Below, one piece after another: positions 49,270 to 57,149 of a DNA stretch of 64,000 nt (the stretch's first letter is position 1; each line of letters begins with the position of its first letter). The translations under genes and the position numbers were made by a program. The stretch covers positions 62,001 to 126,000 of the forward strand of contig NZ_FNYY01000006.1 of the NCBI RefSeq assembly GCF_900109145.1, given 5' to 3'. This DNA is from Marinovum algicola. GTDB lineage: Bacteria > Pseudomonadota > Alphaproteobacteria > Rhodobacterales > Rhodobacteraceae. Below the pieces are notes generated by a model, which saw only the letters and a list, made by a program, of their open reading frames with translations, searched no databases and was not told the DNA's origin.

Positions 49270-50016
49270 CTATCCCAGATAGCCCCGGACCAGACTGCTG
49301 GTAACCAGTGCCCAGCCGTCGGCGACCACGAAAAAGGCCAGCTTGAACGGCAGTGAAACGATAGCGGGCGGCACCATCATCATGCCCATCGACATCAGGA
49401 TTGCGGCGACGACCAGATCGATGATCAGGAAGGGCAGAAAGATCAGGAATCCGATCTGAAAGGCGCGCGAGACCTCCGAGAGCAGAAAGCTCGGCACCAG
49501 CACGCTGAGCGGTGCTTCGGGAGAGACCTGATCCGCCGCCACATCGGCGCGCAGCGCGGCCATGGCGTCAAAAGTCTCGGGGTCGAGCCGTGCGGCCATG
49601 AAGCCACGGAACGGCGCGAGCGTGCGGACGAAGCCTTCTTCGATGGGCAGGGCGTTTTCCAGCATCGGCTGGATGCCGTCCTGCCAGGCGGCGGTAAACA
49701 CCGGGTCCATCACGTAATAGGTCAGAAACAGCGCCAGGGTGACGATCAGCATGTTCGGCGGCGCCTGTTGCAGCCCAAGCGCCTGCCGCAGGATCGACAA
49801 CACCGTGACGATGAAGGGAAAACAGGTGACCGTGATGGCAATGCCCGGGGCCAGGCTGAGCACGGTGATCACCAGGATCAACTGGACCGAGCGCAGCGTG
49901 AGCGACTCGCCTTCGCCAAGATCGAGCGAGAATTCCTGCGCCTCGGCGCCGCCGCCCGCCAGGGCAAGCCCGGCGGCAAGCAGGATGCCGCATACGGCGG
50001 TTCTGCCGGCAGCCAT
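49270..50016 (-). CDS. fliP: flagellar export apparatus protein FliP
   Basis: Core component of the flagellar type III export gate. The 248-aa protein has a cleavable signal peptide, then the membrane helices with LVITVLSLAPGIAITVTCFPFIVTVLS, EVSRAFQIGFLIFLPFLIIDLVVAAILMSMGMMMVPP, and SLPFKLAFFVVADGW. It is coupled to fliN by ATGA at the end of the fliF-fliH-fliN-fliP operon. fliO and fliQ are absent here. Confidence 0.96.
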   Translation of the reverse strand: MAAGRTAVCGILLAAGLALAGGGAEAQEFSLDLGEGESLTLRSVQLILVITVLSLAPGIAITVTCFPFIVTVLSILRQALGLQQAPPNMLIVTLALFLTYYVMDPVFTAAWQDGIQPMLENALPIEEGFVRTLAPFRGFMAARLDPETFDAMAALRADVAADQVSPEAPLSVLVPSFLLSEVSRAFQIGFLIFLPFLIIDLVVAAILMSMGMMMVPPAIVSLPFKLAFFVVADGWALVTSSLVRGYLG

Positions 50017-50306
50017 CAGCCCTGATCCAGATTGTCCCGGAGATCGGCGACCTCGGTGAGCCGCACGGCCAGCTGGCCGGGGGCGTCATCGCCGGCTTCG
50101 ACAAGCTCGCCCCGGGCGATCAGCCGGGTGCCGACGTAAAGCTCGACCGGGTCATCGATCCGCTTGTCGAGCGTCAGAACCGAATCGGGGCCGAGCCGAA
50201 GCAGATCGCGCACCGTCGGCCGGGCCTTGCCAACGCAAATGGTGATTTCGATCGGAACGCTGGTAAACGGGCTCTGGCCCGCGTCAAACGGCGTGTTTTC
50301 GGTCAT
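50016..50306 (-). CDS. fliN: flagellar switch protein FliN
   Basis: C-ring component. The 96-aa protein has the surface-presentation domain (VPIEITICVGKARPTVRDLLRLGPDSVLTLDKRIDDPVELYVGTRLIARGELVE). Overlaps fliH by 23 bp and fliP by ATGA. Only FliN is seen; FliM and FliG are not in the window. Confidence 0.93.
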   Translation of the reverse strand: MTENTPFDAGQSPFTSVPIEITICVGKARPTVRDLLRLGPDSVLTLDKRIDDPVELYVGTRLIARGELVEAGDDAPGQLAVRLTEVADLRDNLDQG

Positions 50307-50898
50307 CCGGGTCTTCCTTCTGAAGATCGTGGGTGAATGCCTCGAGCGCCGAGGAAATCTCGGCGATCATCTGGTCGAGATTGATTTCGATCTCGCGATC
50401 CGGCAGCGAAAGCTGCGCCTGCCCCTCGGCCAGCGCGGCATCGCCCCGGATCGACACCGGAAAGGCGCCATCCTGTGCCACCAGCGCCGCGACCGTTTTG
50501 GCCACATCGGGATTGACGAGGATATGCGCCTCGCCGCGCAGCGTGTCGGTCGCGGCGGCCTGAAGTTCCTCGACGATGCGCGGCCCGATCGAATGGCGCA
50601 GCATTCGCGGCAGCAGCTTGTCGACGATCTCGACCAGGAGCGGCCGCAACTCGCGGAAGAGGTGGGTGTAGGCCTCGTTGTAGGTGAAGGACATGTCCAG
50701 CAGGTTCTGCGCCAGATCGGAGGTGAGGCGCATCCTGTCCTGGGTATGGGCATGCAGCGCATCGTCCCAGCCGGCCTGGTAGCCCTCTTCGAAGGCGGCA
50801 AGCCGGCGGGTCTCGAGCTCTTCGTCGTTCGGGGCGGGATGGCCGCCGGCCGCGCCCCGGGCGCCGCCGAAATCTTCCAGCAGATGCAGGAGGGACAT
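50284..50898 (-). CDS. fliH: FliH-like flagellar assembly protein
   Basis: Predicted regulator of the FliI export ATPase. The 204-aa protein has the central AFEEGYQAGWDDA segment (GxxxG-type), the FRELRPLLVEIVDKLLPRMLRHSIGPRIVEEL helices, ILVNPD and the C-terminal DAALAEGQAQLSLPDREIEINLDQMIAEI. This matches FliH architecture. It follows fliF by ATGA. Placement in the slot often held by fliG makes confirmation worthwhile. Confidence 0.78.
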   Translation of the reverse strand: MSLLHLLEDFGGARGAAGGHPAPNDEELETRRLAAFEEGYQAGWDDALHAHTQDRMRLTSDLAQNLLDMSFTYNEAYTHLFRELRPLLVEIVDKLLPRMLRHSIGPRIVEELQAAATDTLRGEAHILVNPDVAKTVAALVAQDGAFPVSIRGDAALAEGQAQLSLPDREIEINLDQMIAEISSALEAFTHDLQKEDPDDRKHAV

Positions 50899-52529
50899 CA
50901 GGCTTTCTCCCCGGTGTCGTCAAGCCAGCCGCGGAGGATCTCGACGGTTTCTTCCTGGCGTTCGCCGATCAGGCCCCGCAGGCGTTCGACGGGGTCGGCC
51001 GGCGGCGGGGCCGGTTCGGCACCGGGTGCCGGCGCCTCGGGCGCGGCCCGCGTCGGCGTCAGCGAGATGAAGCCGCCCTGGCCATCGTCGATCTCGCCGT
51101 CGAGCGGCGTGGCGGCCTCGGGCGTGGCCGGCGTGGCGTGGGCCGGGGCGGCTCCGTCGCGCGGCGGCAGCGCCAGCCTGTCGGGCGGCGGAGGATTGCG
51201 GAAGATTGGCCGCAGCACGAAGAGCCCGAGGATCAGCGCCACGACGCCGAGCACCGCCATCTGCACCAGCGTGCCGAGATTGAATGGCAGCTGCGCCAAC
51301 AGGCCGGGGGCGGCCGCGGTGCCGATTTCCGAGACCGGCTCGAAGGCCATCGAGCGGATGGTGATCGCGTCGCCGCGGGCCGCGTCAAAGCCAACGGCCG
51401 AGGCCACAAGCTCTTGCAGCGCCTCGATTTCCCGCTCGGGAAGGGGGGTGAATGTCTCGGCGCCGCTGCCATCCGGCGTGCGGGTGCCATTGACCAGGAC
51501 TGCCACCGTCAGCCGCTTGATCGCGCCGGGTGCGCGGATCACCTCGCGTTCGGTCTGCGACACCTCGTAGTTCACCCGCTCGCGCGTCTCATTGCCCTGG
51601 GATTGCGATTCGCCGCTACCGCCGCCCTCGCCGGCGGGCAGGTTGGAGGCCACGGTGACATCGCCGCCGCCGGCCTCTTGCGCGGTGTTCGACCGTTCCT
51701 CGGTGTCGGTGCTGATGGCGACACGGCTGCCGGGATCGATCCGGCGCTCGCGGATCGATTCGCTGTCGGTCACCGTGTCGACGCTGACCTCGACCACCGC
51801 ATTTCCGACCCCCACCCGCGCCTCGACCAGCCGGGTGACCGCGTCGCGCAGCGTGGCCGAGCGTTCATCGCCAATCGAGGCCGGCGCGTCCTCCTCGCTG
51901 GCCGCGATCAGGCCGCCGGTGCTGTCGATCACCGACACCCTTTCCGGAGCGAGGCCCGGCACAGCGGAGGATACCAAATATTTCAAGGACTTGGCCTGTT
52001 GCGGTGACAGGGCGCCGCCGGCGGCGGTGAGAAAGACCGAAGCCGAGCTTTCGCCCTCCCGGCGGAACGGGTTGGTGGCGGCATTGGCGATATGCACCCG
52101 CGCCGCCGAGACCCCGGGGCTCGACAGGATGGTGCGCGCCAGCTCGCCCTCCTTGGCGCGCCAATAGGCGGCATCGAACATCTGCGAGGTGGTGCCGAAA
52201 CCGCTGAGCTGGTCGAGCAGCTCGTAGCCCTTGGTGCTGTTGGCGGGAAGGCCTTCGCTGGCCAGGGTCAGCCGCAGCTCATCGCGTTGATTGGACGGCA
52301 CGAATATCGATCCGCCGTGAATTTCATACTCCAGCCCACGCTGTTCGAGCGCACGCACCACCTCGCCCGCCGCACCGTTTTCGAGGCCGGCATACAGCAG
52401 CGCCATATTCGGCGTGGCGGCCATGCGGCTCATGAGGAACACAGCCGCGAACATGCCCAGACCGGCCGCCAGAGCGGCGATCTTTCTTTGCATGTTCAGC
52501 GCTGCCCAGGTCTTGGCGAATTGATCCAC
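50898..52529 (-). CDS. fliF: flagellar MS-ring protein FliF
   Basis: Basal body MS ring. The 543-aa protein has an N-terminal membrane helix (AALAAGLGMFAAVFLM), the YscJ-like domains (DELRLTLASEGLPANSTKGYELLDQ, ARVHIA), the C-terminal membrane helix (VQMAVLGVVALILGLFVLRPIF) and the FliG-binding end (VERLRGLIGERQEETVEILRGWLDD). The frame is open from 52559, but GGAGG five bases before the GTG at 52529 favours that start. Divergent from fliL with a CtrA-like site between. Confidence 0.95.
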   Translation of the reverse strand: MDQFAKTWAALNMQRKIAALAAGLGMFAAVFLMSRMAATPNMALLYAGLENGAAGEVVRALEQRGLEYEIHGGSIFVPSNQRDELRLTLASEGLPANSTKGYELLDQLSGFGTTSQMFDAAYWRAKEGELARTILSSPGVSAARVHIANAATNPFRREGESSASVFLTAAGGALSPQQAKSLKYLVSSAVPGLAPERVSVIDSTGGLIAASEEDAPASIGDERSATLRDAVTRLVEARVGVGNAVVEVSVDTVTDSESIRERRIDPGSRVAISTDTEERSNTAQEAGGGDVTVASNLPAGEGGGSGESQSQGNETRERVNYEVSQTEREVIRAPGAIKRLTVAVLVNGTRTPDGSGAETFTPLPEREIEALQELVASAVGFDAARGDAITIRSMAFEPVSEIGTAAAPGLLAQLPFNLGTLVQMAVLGVVALILGLFVLRPIFRNPPPPDRLALPPRDGAAPAHATPATPEAATPLDGEIDDGQGGFISLTPTRAAPEAPAPGAEPAPPPADPVERLRGLIGERQEETVEILRGWLDDTGEKA

Positions 52530-52590
52530 TGAATCCTCCGTCGGGTCGGCCTTCTGCACGACATTGCCCCTCCGGTTTCGCCGATCAGCC

Positions 52591-52605
52591 TTAACAATCG
52601 GTTAG
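52591..52605. promoter_or_regulatory. CtrA-like site between fliF and fliL
   Basis: TTAA-CAATCGG-TTAG, 7 of 8 bases of the CtrA consensus on either strand, in the divergent promoter of the fliF operon (61 bp upstream) and the fliL operon (45 bp upstream). Confidence 0.6.
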
Positions 52606-52650
52606 TTCCTCTGAGGTTATAGATCGGGAAACCGAGTATTGAGGTGGCCC

Positions 52651-53145
52651 ATGTCGGACGCGGAAATCGAAGAACGGCCGGTCAGGAAGAAATCCAAGCT
52701 GCCGTTGATCCTTGGCGTGGTTCTGGCATTGGCCGGCGGCGGCGGCGGGTTCTTTGCGGTCCAATCCGGGATGATTCTCGCCGCGCCATCCGACGCGCCC
52801 CATGCCGAGGCGGCCGAGACCAAACCAAAGGCGGCCGCGCTGCTGCCGGATGTCGCCTTTGTGCCGCTCGATCCGATGGTGATTTCCCTGCCTGGGGGCG
52901 GGACCAGGCACCTGCGGTTTACCGCCCAGCTCGAGGTGCCAACGGCCGCGCAATCCGATGTCGAGCTCTTGCTGCCGCGGGTGGTGGACGTGTTCAACAG
53001 CTATCTGCGTGCGGTCGAGGTGGCCGATCTCGAAGAGCCGACGGCGCTTCTGCGGTTTCGTTCGCATCTGTTGCGGCGGGCGCAGCTGGTGCTGGGCGAC
53101 GAGCGGGTGAGCAACCTGCTGGTGATGGAATTTGTGGTCAATTGA
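52651..53145 (+). CDS. fliL: flagellar basal body-associated protein FliL
   Basis: Stator-associated protein. The 164-aa product has a cytoplasmic start, one membrane helix (LPLILGVVLALAGGGGGFFAV), and the FliL periplasmic domain (FVPLDPMVISLPGG...YLRAVEVADLEEPTALLRFRSHLLRRAQLVLGDERVSNLLVMEFVVN). The ATG at 52651 has GAGGTG upstream; a TTG at 52639 is in frame. It starts a rightward operon fliL-TM protein-motE-motA-677 aa-flhA-fliR-flhB. A second FliL-like gene lies at 61538. Confidence 0.92.
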   Translation: MSDAEIEERPVRKKSKLPLILGVVLALAGGGGGFFAVQSGMILAAPSDAPHAEAAETKPKAAALLPDVAFVPLDPMVISLPGGGTRHLRFTAQLEVPTAAQSDVELLLPRVVDVFNSYLRAVEVADLEEPTALLRFRSHLLRRAQLVLGDERVSNLLVMEFVVN

Positions 53146-53155
53146 CGGGGGCGAC

Positions 53156-53536
53156 ATGGTGGAAATGATTGCCGATGTACTTCTGGTTGCCGGGGCGCTG
53201 GGCGCCGGGGTCTATTGCTATGTGCTGGCGCGGCGGCTGAGCCGGTTCAACGATCTGGAGACCGGGGTCGGCGGCGCCGTGGCCGTGCTTTCGGCGCAGG
53301 TCGATGACCTGACCCGGACGTTGCAGGCGGCGCAATCGGCCGCCCAGGGCTCCAGCCGTTCGCTCGAAGATCTGACCGGCCGGGCGGAAACCGTCTCGCG
53401 CAAGCTCGAATTGCTGGTGGCCTCGATGCACGACATTCCCGATCAACCGCCACCGGCCCCGTGCCAGGAGGCCGAGGACGCGCCGCCAGCGCCGGTCTTT
53501 TCGCGCCACTCGCGCGATGCCGGGAGGGCGCAGTAG
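53156..53536 (+). CDS. hypothetical membrane-anchored coiled-coil protein of flagellar operon
   Basis: No family recognised. The 126-aa protein has an N-terminal membrane helix (residues 4-22), then a heptad-like region (about 28-90: LSAQVDDLTRTLQAAQSAAQ..ETVSRKLELLVASMH) and a Pro-rich tail. Ribosome site GGGGG before ATG 53156. It sits between fliL and the MotE-like gene, which it directly abuts (stop, then ATG), so it is probably a motor accessory. Low sequence information. Confidence 0.7.
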   Translation: MVEMIADVLLVAGALGAGVYCYVLARRLSRFNDLETGVGGAVAVLSAQVDDLTRTLQAAQSAAQGSSRSLEDLTGRAETVSRKLELLVASMHDIPDQPPPAPCQEAEDAPPAPVFSRHSRDAGRAQ

Positions 53537-54145
53537 ATGACACAGGACCGCAAGCGCGGCCATCGCCCCGGCCGCGGCACCCTGGCGATCATCGCCGTGT
53601 TGCTTCTGGGCTCCGCGCTCCTGCGGGTCGGGCTTCAGGCGACCGAGGCCATTGCCCGCGAGGCCAGCCCGGAGGAGCTGGCCGAGAGCCTGCCGATGCC
53701 GGCGCCCCTGGCCGCGCCGCAGCAATGTGTCAGCGATCCCGATCTGGTGCCGCTGCTCGAGGCGATGGAGACACGCGAGGACCGGCTGCGCATGCGCGAG
53801 GAGCGGATGACCATGCGGATGCGCGCGCTTCAGGTCGCGGATGCGCGGATCCAGGAAAAGCTGGCCGAACTCAGGGCCTCGGAAGCGGCGCTGCGCGCGA
53901 CGATCGCCCTGGCCGACGAGGCCGCCGAATCCGACCTGACGCGCCTCACCTCGGTCTATGAGAACATGAAGCCCAAGGATGCCGCCGCGCTGTTCGAGAC
54001 GATGGACCCGGATTTCGCCGCCGGTTTTCTCGGCCGCATGCGCCCCGAGGCCGCGGCCGGGATCATGACCGGGCTGTCGCCCGAGACGGCCTATCTGGTC
54101 AGCGTCGTGCTGGCCGGACGAAATGCCGAGGTGCCCCGGGAATGA
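53537..54145 (+). CDS. MotE-like protein (periplasmic chaperone candidate, MgtE N-terminal-like domain)
   Basis: A 202-aa protein with an N-terminal membrane/signal segment (GTLAIIAVLLLGSALLRVGL), a long central coiled coil (METREDRLRMREERMTMRMRAL...), and a C-terminal MgtE_N-type domain (LTSVYENMKPKDAAALFETMDPDFAAGFLGRM-RPEAAAGIMTGLSPETAY). Rhizobial MotE of this type is a chaperone for the periplasmic motility protein MotC. It sits before motA, and the gene after motA encodes a large periplasmic protein. Confidence 0.78.
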   Translation: MTQDRKRGHRPGRGTLAIIAVLLLGSALLRVGLQATEAIAREASPEELAESLPMPAPLAAPQQCVSDPDLVPLLEAMETREDRLRMREERMTMRMRALQVADARIQEKLAELRASEAALRATIALADEAAESDLTRLTSVYENMKPKDAAALFETMDPDFAAGFLGRMRPEAAAGIMTGLSPETAYLVSVVLAGRNAEVPRE

Positions 54146-54205
54146 GCGAACGGTTTCTTTAGGTTTCCGTGCGATTCCGGGGACAGGCAAACAACAGGTG
54201 CATCG

Positions 54206-55075
54206 ATGATCGGATTCGTGGGTATCGCAGTGGTCTTCGTCATGGTCTTTGGCGGCTACCTGCTGGCGGGCGGCAAGCTTGCCATCATCCTCAAGTCGCT
54301 GCCGTTCGAAATGATCATGATCGGCGGCGCCGCGCTCGGCGCCTTTCTGATCGGCAATGATGGTGCCGGCGCCAAACATACGCTCAAGGATGTCGGCAAG
54401 GTGTTCAAGGGCCCGAAATGGAAGCAGGAGGATTACCGCGATCTGCTCTGCCTGCTGTTCGAGCTGATCCGCATCGCAAAGCAGAACCCGGTGGCGCTGG
54501 AGGAACATATCGAAGCCCCCGGCGAAAGCGCGATCTTCTCGAAATACCCCAAGATCCAGGCCGACAAGGAATCGGTCGACCTGATCTGCGACACCCTGCG
54601 GGCGGCGACGATGAATTACGACGATCCGCACCAGGTGGAAGAGGTGCTGGAAAAGCGCATGGAGGCCAGCCTGCATCACAAGCTGCATTCCAGCCACGCG
54701 CTTCAGACCATCGCCGACGGGCTGCCGGCGCTGGGAATCGTCGCCGCGGTGCTTGGCGTGATCAAGACCATGGGGTCGATCGATCAGCCGCCCGAGGTAC
54801 TGGGCAAGATGATCGGCGGCGCGCTTGTCGGCACCTTTCTCGGCGTGTTCCTGGCCTATGGTCTCGTCGGCCCCTTTGCCGCCCGGGTCAAGACGGTGGT
54901 CGAGGACGATGCGCATTTCCATCAGCTCATTCGCGAGGTTCTGGTTGCCAACCTGCATGCCCATCCGACGAATATCTGCATCGAGGTCGGGCGGCAGAAC
55001 ACGCCGACGCATATTCGGCCCGATTTCAACGATCTCGAAGAGGCTTTGAAATCCCTCAAGCAGGATGCGGCATGA
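54206..55075 (+). CDS. motA: flagellar motor stator protein MotA
   Basis: Proton-channel subunit of the stator. The 289-aa protein has four membrane helices, with ADGLPALGIVAAVLGVIKTMG (Pro in the stator-critical helix), GKMIGGALVGTFLGVFLAYGLVGPFA and the conserved C-terminal RPDFNDLEEALKSLK. ATG 54206 is preceded by CAGGTG. Coupled to the next gene by ATGA. motB is at the start of the cluster. Confidence 0.95.
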   Translation: MIGFVGIAVVFVMVFGGYLLAGGKLAIILKSLPFEMIMIGGAALGAFLIGNDGAGAKHTLKDVGKVFKGPKWKQEDYRDLLCLLFELIRIAKQNPVALEEHIEAPGESAIFSKYPKIQADKESVDLICDTLRAATMNYDDPHQVEEVLEKRMEASLHHKLHSSHALQTIADGLPALGIVAAVLGVIKTMGSIDQPPEVLGKMIGGALVGTFLGVFLAYGLVGPFAARVKTVVEDDAHFHQLIREVLVANLHAHPTNICIEVGRQNTPTHIRPDFNDLEEALKSLKQDAA

Positions 55076-57105
55076 GGCGCGCCGGGATCATCGCCCTGTC
55101 GATCCTGAGCGCCGGCATGGTGCAGGCGGCCACCGTGACGGTGAAATCCGGCGAACACGCCGATTTCAGCCGGCTGGTTGCCTATCTGCCGGAAGGCACG
55201 GACTATGATTTACAGGTCGATGGGCGCAGCCTGACGCTGGACTTGGCGGGAGAGGACGACCATCGGTTCGATGTCGGCACGGTGTTCGACCTGATCCCGA
55301 AAACGCGGGTCTCCGGCCTCTCGCAGCCCGGCGGCAACCGGCTCACCGTGACGTTGAACTGCGATTGTCAGGTGACCTCGGCTTTCGAGCCGCCGCGATT
55401 GCTGATCATCGATGTCGCCGATGCCGTCGGAACGCCTGTCGCGGCGCAGATGCCCGCGCCGTCCCCGGCCGCCCCGCCGGCGGCGCTTCGCGACAGGTTG
55501 CGCGCCCCGCTGGTGGCGCGGCAGAGCTATTCGACAAGCGGCGTGTCGCAATTCGCCGAGGCGTTGGCGGGGCGGACGACGCGGCAGATCCTCGATCTTG
55601 GAGACCCCGACGCACCGCGCCTTGCCAGCGTGGCCGCACCTGGCCCGGATTTGCGCGACATCGACCTGCCGAACATCGCCGTACCGGGCACGGCGGCAGG
55701 GGCACCGGCCCTGACGAAACCGCGCCGCGCTGTCTGTGCCGGCCTGGTCGCGGCGCCTCTGGGCCGGTTCGGCGGCAAGGTGCGATTTTTCAAGGAAAAG
55801 GCCGCGCTGTCCGCTGCGCTGTTTACCGAACAGCTCATGCTTGATCCCGGGGTGGCAGTCGAACTGGCCCAGTTGCATCTCTCGCAGGGTCTCGGTTCGG
55901 AGGCGGGGCAAATCCTCGGCATGATCGACCGGCCCGAGGAGGGCGCCGGTTTCCTGTCTCAGGTCGCGCGGCTGATCGAAGCGCCGGACAGCCTGCCGCG
56001 CAGTACGTTCGAGCCGTATCGCGATTGTTCCGACATGAATGCCATCTGGCCGCTGCTTGCTGCGGCCCGCACGCCGATGGGCGAGGCGGATGCCTGGCGG
56101 ATCGCCCGCGCCGCCGAATCCCTGCCGCGCCCCTTGCTGAAAGTCATCGGGCCGCGGATGATTGCCCACCTGATTGATGCCGGCCGCAAGGATCCGGCCA
56201 ACATGATTGCCCGGATCCTCGACCGGTCGGGCAGTGCGGCGGGCAAGACAATGGCCGATGTGCTGCTGGCCGAGGCGGCTTCGGAGCAGGAGGTCATCCT
56301 CACCGAAATCGCCGCCTCCAACGGCGAAGAGGCCGCCCGCGCCAGCGCGCTTCTGGTGGATCGCCAGATCGAGGCCGGTGAACCGGTGCCGGACGGCCTG
56401 GCCCAGCTCGTGGCCAGCCACGCCGAAGAGCAACGCCATGGCGTGGCCGGAAGCATGCTGCGCAAGGCAGAGGCCTTCTCGCTGATCTCCAAGGGCGATT
56501 TCGCCGCCGCCTTGCTCATCCTCGGCACAAAGGCCCTGGACGCGGAGGCGGAAGCCTCTGTCACCGCGCAGTTTTTCCGCGAACTGGCCGGCAAGGCGGA
56601 TACCGTGACCTTCCTCCGCGTCGTCCTGGCCAAGCCCGATCTGGCCGCCACCGCCCCGAGAGAGGTGCGCCAGGCCGTGGCGGCGCGGCTTTATGAGAAT
56701 CGCTTTCCCGGGCCTGCGGCGCGGCTGATCTTGGGGGGCGAACCGCTCGACGGTGCGCTTCTCGCCGAGGCGCTGGGCGCGCGGTATCACGGCGATGTCG
56801 GCATTCCCGATGCGGTGCTCTTTGCGCCGTCCGACGCCGCCGACCGGGAAACCGCCGAAGCCCGCCACGCCGCCCTGCTCGGCGCCGGGAGGTTCGCCGA
56901 GGCCAAGCAGGCGGCCCTGCGCCTGGGCCGCGAAGACCCGGTGGACCCGTTGCTCGCCAGGCAGCCCGAACCGGACGGCACCGAAGCGCTGAGCGGGCCG
57001 GAGCTGAGTTTGCAGCGCGCCAGCGCTCTGACCGAGGCATCAGCCTCCCTGGCCGAGACGGTGGCCCAAGTGCTCGATGATCCCCTGCTGAGGCTCGAAC
57101 CATGA
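55072..57105 (+). CDS. 677-aa periplasmic protein of the flagellar operon (MotC-like candidate)
   Basis: No characterised family recognised with certainty. A signal peptide (residues 1-19, cut near VQA-AT) leads to an AMIN-like beta domain (about 20-115: SGEHADFSRLVAYLPEG..), a Pro-rich linker (about 125-145), and a long region of helical pairs resembling TPR/Sel1-like repeats (about 230-660). The N-terminus resembles AMIN domains in envelope proteins. Placed between motA and flhA with a MotE-like gene before motA, it could play the part of rhizobial MotC, a periplasmic protein that stabilises MotB. The ATG is in the ATGA overlap with motA. Confidence 0.75.
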   Translation: MRRAGIIALSILSAGMVQAATVTVKSGEHADFSRLVAYLPEGTDYDLQVDGRSLTLDLAGEDDHRFDVGTVFDLIPKTRVSGLSQPGGNRLTVTLNCDCQVTSAFEPPRLLIIDVADAVGTPVAAQMPAPSPAAPPAALRDRLRAPLVARQSYSTSGVSQFAEALAGRTTRQILDLGDPDAPRLASVAAPGPDLRDIDLPNIAVPGTAAGAPALTKPRRAVCAGLVAAPLGRFGGKVRFFKEKAALSAALFTEQLMLDPGVAVELAQLHLSQGLGSEAGQILGMIDRPEEGAGFLSQVARLIEAPDSLPRSTFEPYRDCSDMNAIWPLLAAARTPMGEADAWRIARAAESLPRPLLKVIGPRMIAHLIDAGRKDPANMIARILDRSGSAAGKTMADVLLAEAASEQEVILTEIAASNGEEAARASALLVDRQIEAGEPVPDGLAQLVASHAEEQRHGVAGSMLRKAEAFSLISKGDFAAALLILGTKALDAEAEASVTAQFFRELAGKADTVTFLRVVLAKPDLAATAPREVRQAVAARLYENRFPGPAARLILGGEPLDGALLAEALGARYHGDVGIPDAVLFAPSDAADRETAEARHAALLGAGRFAEAKQAALRLGREDPVDPLLARQPEPDGTEALSGPELSLQRASALTEASASLAETVAQVLDDPLLRLEP

Positions 57106-57149
57106 CACAGCTTTGCCGGGCGGCGGCGCCCCGATCGGGGCCGCGATGA
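57102..57149 (+). CDS. possible 15-aa coupling ORF between the 677-aa gene and flhA
   Basis: ATG-ACA-CAG... encodes MTQLCRAAAPRSGPR. Its ATG overlaps the stop of the 677-aa gene (ATGA) and its stop overlaps the ATG of flhA (ATGA again). Could couple translation to flhA or be chance. Confidence 0.25.
   Translation: MTQLCRAAAPRSGPR

Noticed and set aside
53138-55012. Minus-strand 624-codon frame antisense to the fliL-motA genes
   Set aside because: Shadow frame; composition and lack of motifs disagree with a real protein, and the plus-strand genes are clearly supported.
55210-56868. Minus-strand 552-codon frame antisense to the 677-aa protein gene
   Set aside because: The plus-strand frame has a signal peptide, ATGA coupling and helical repeats; the minus frame is Arg/Gly-rich noise.
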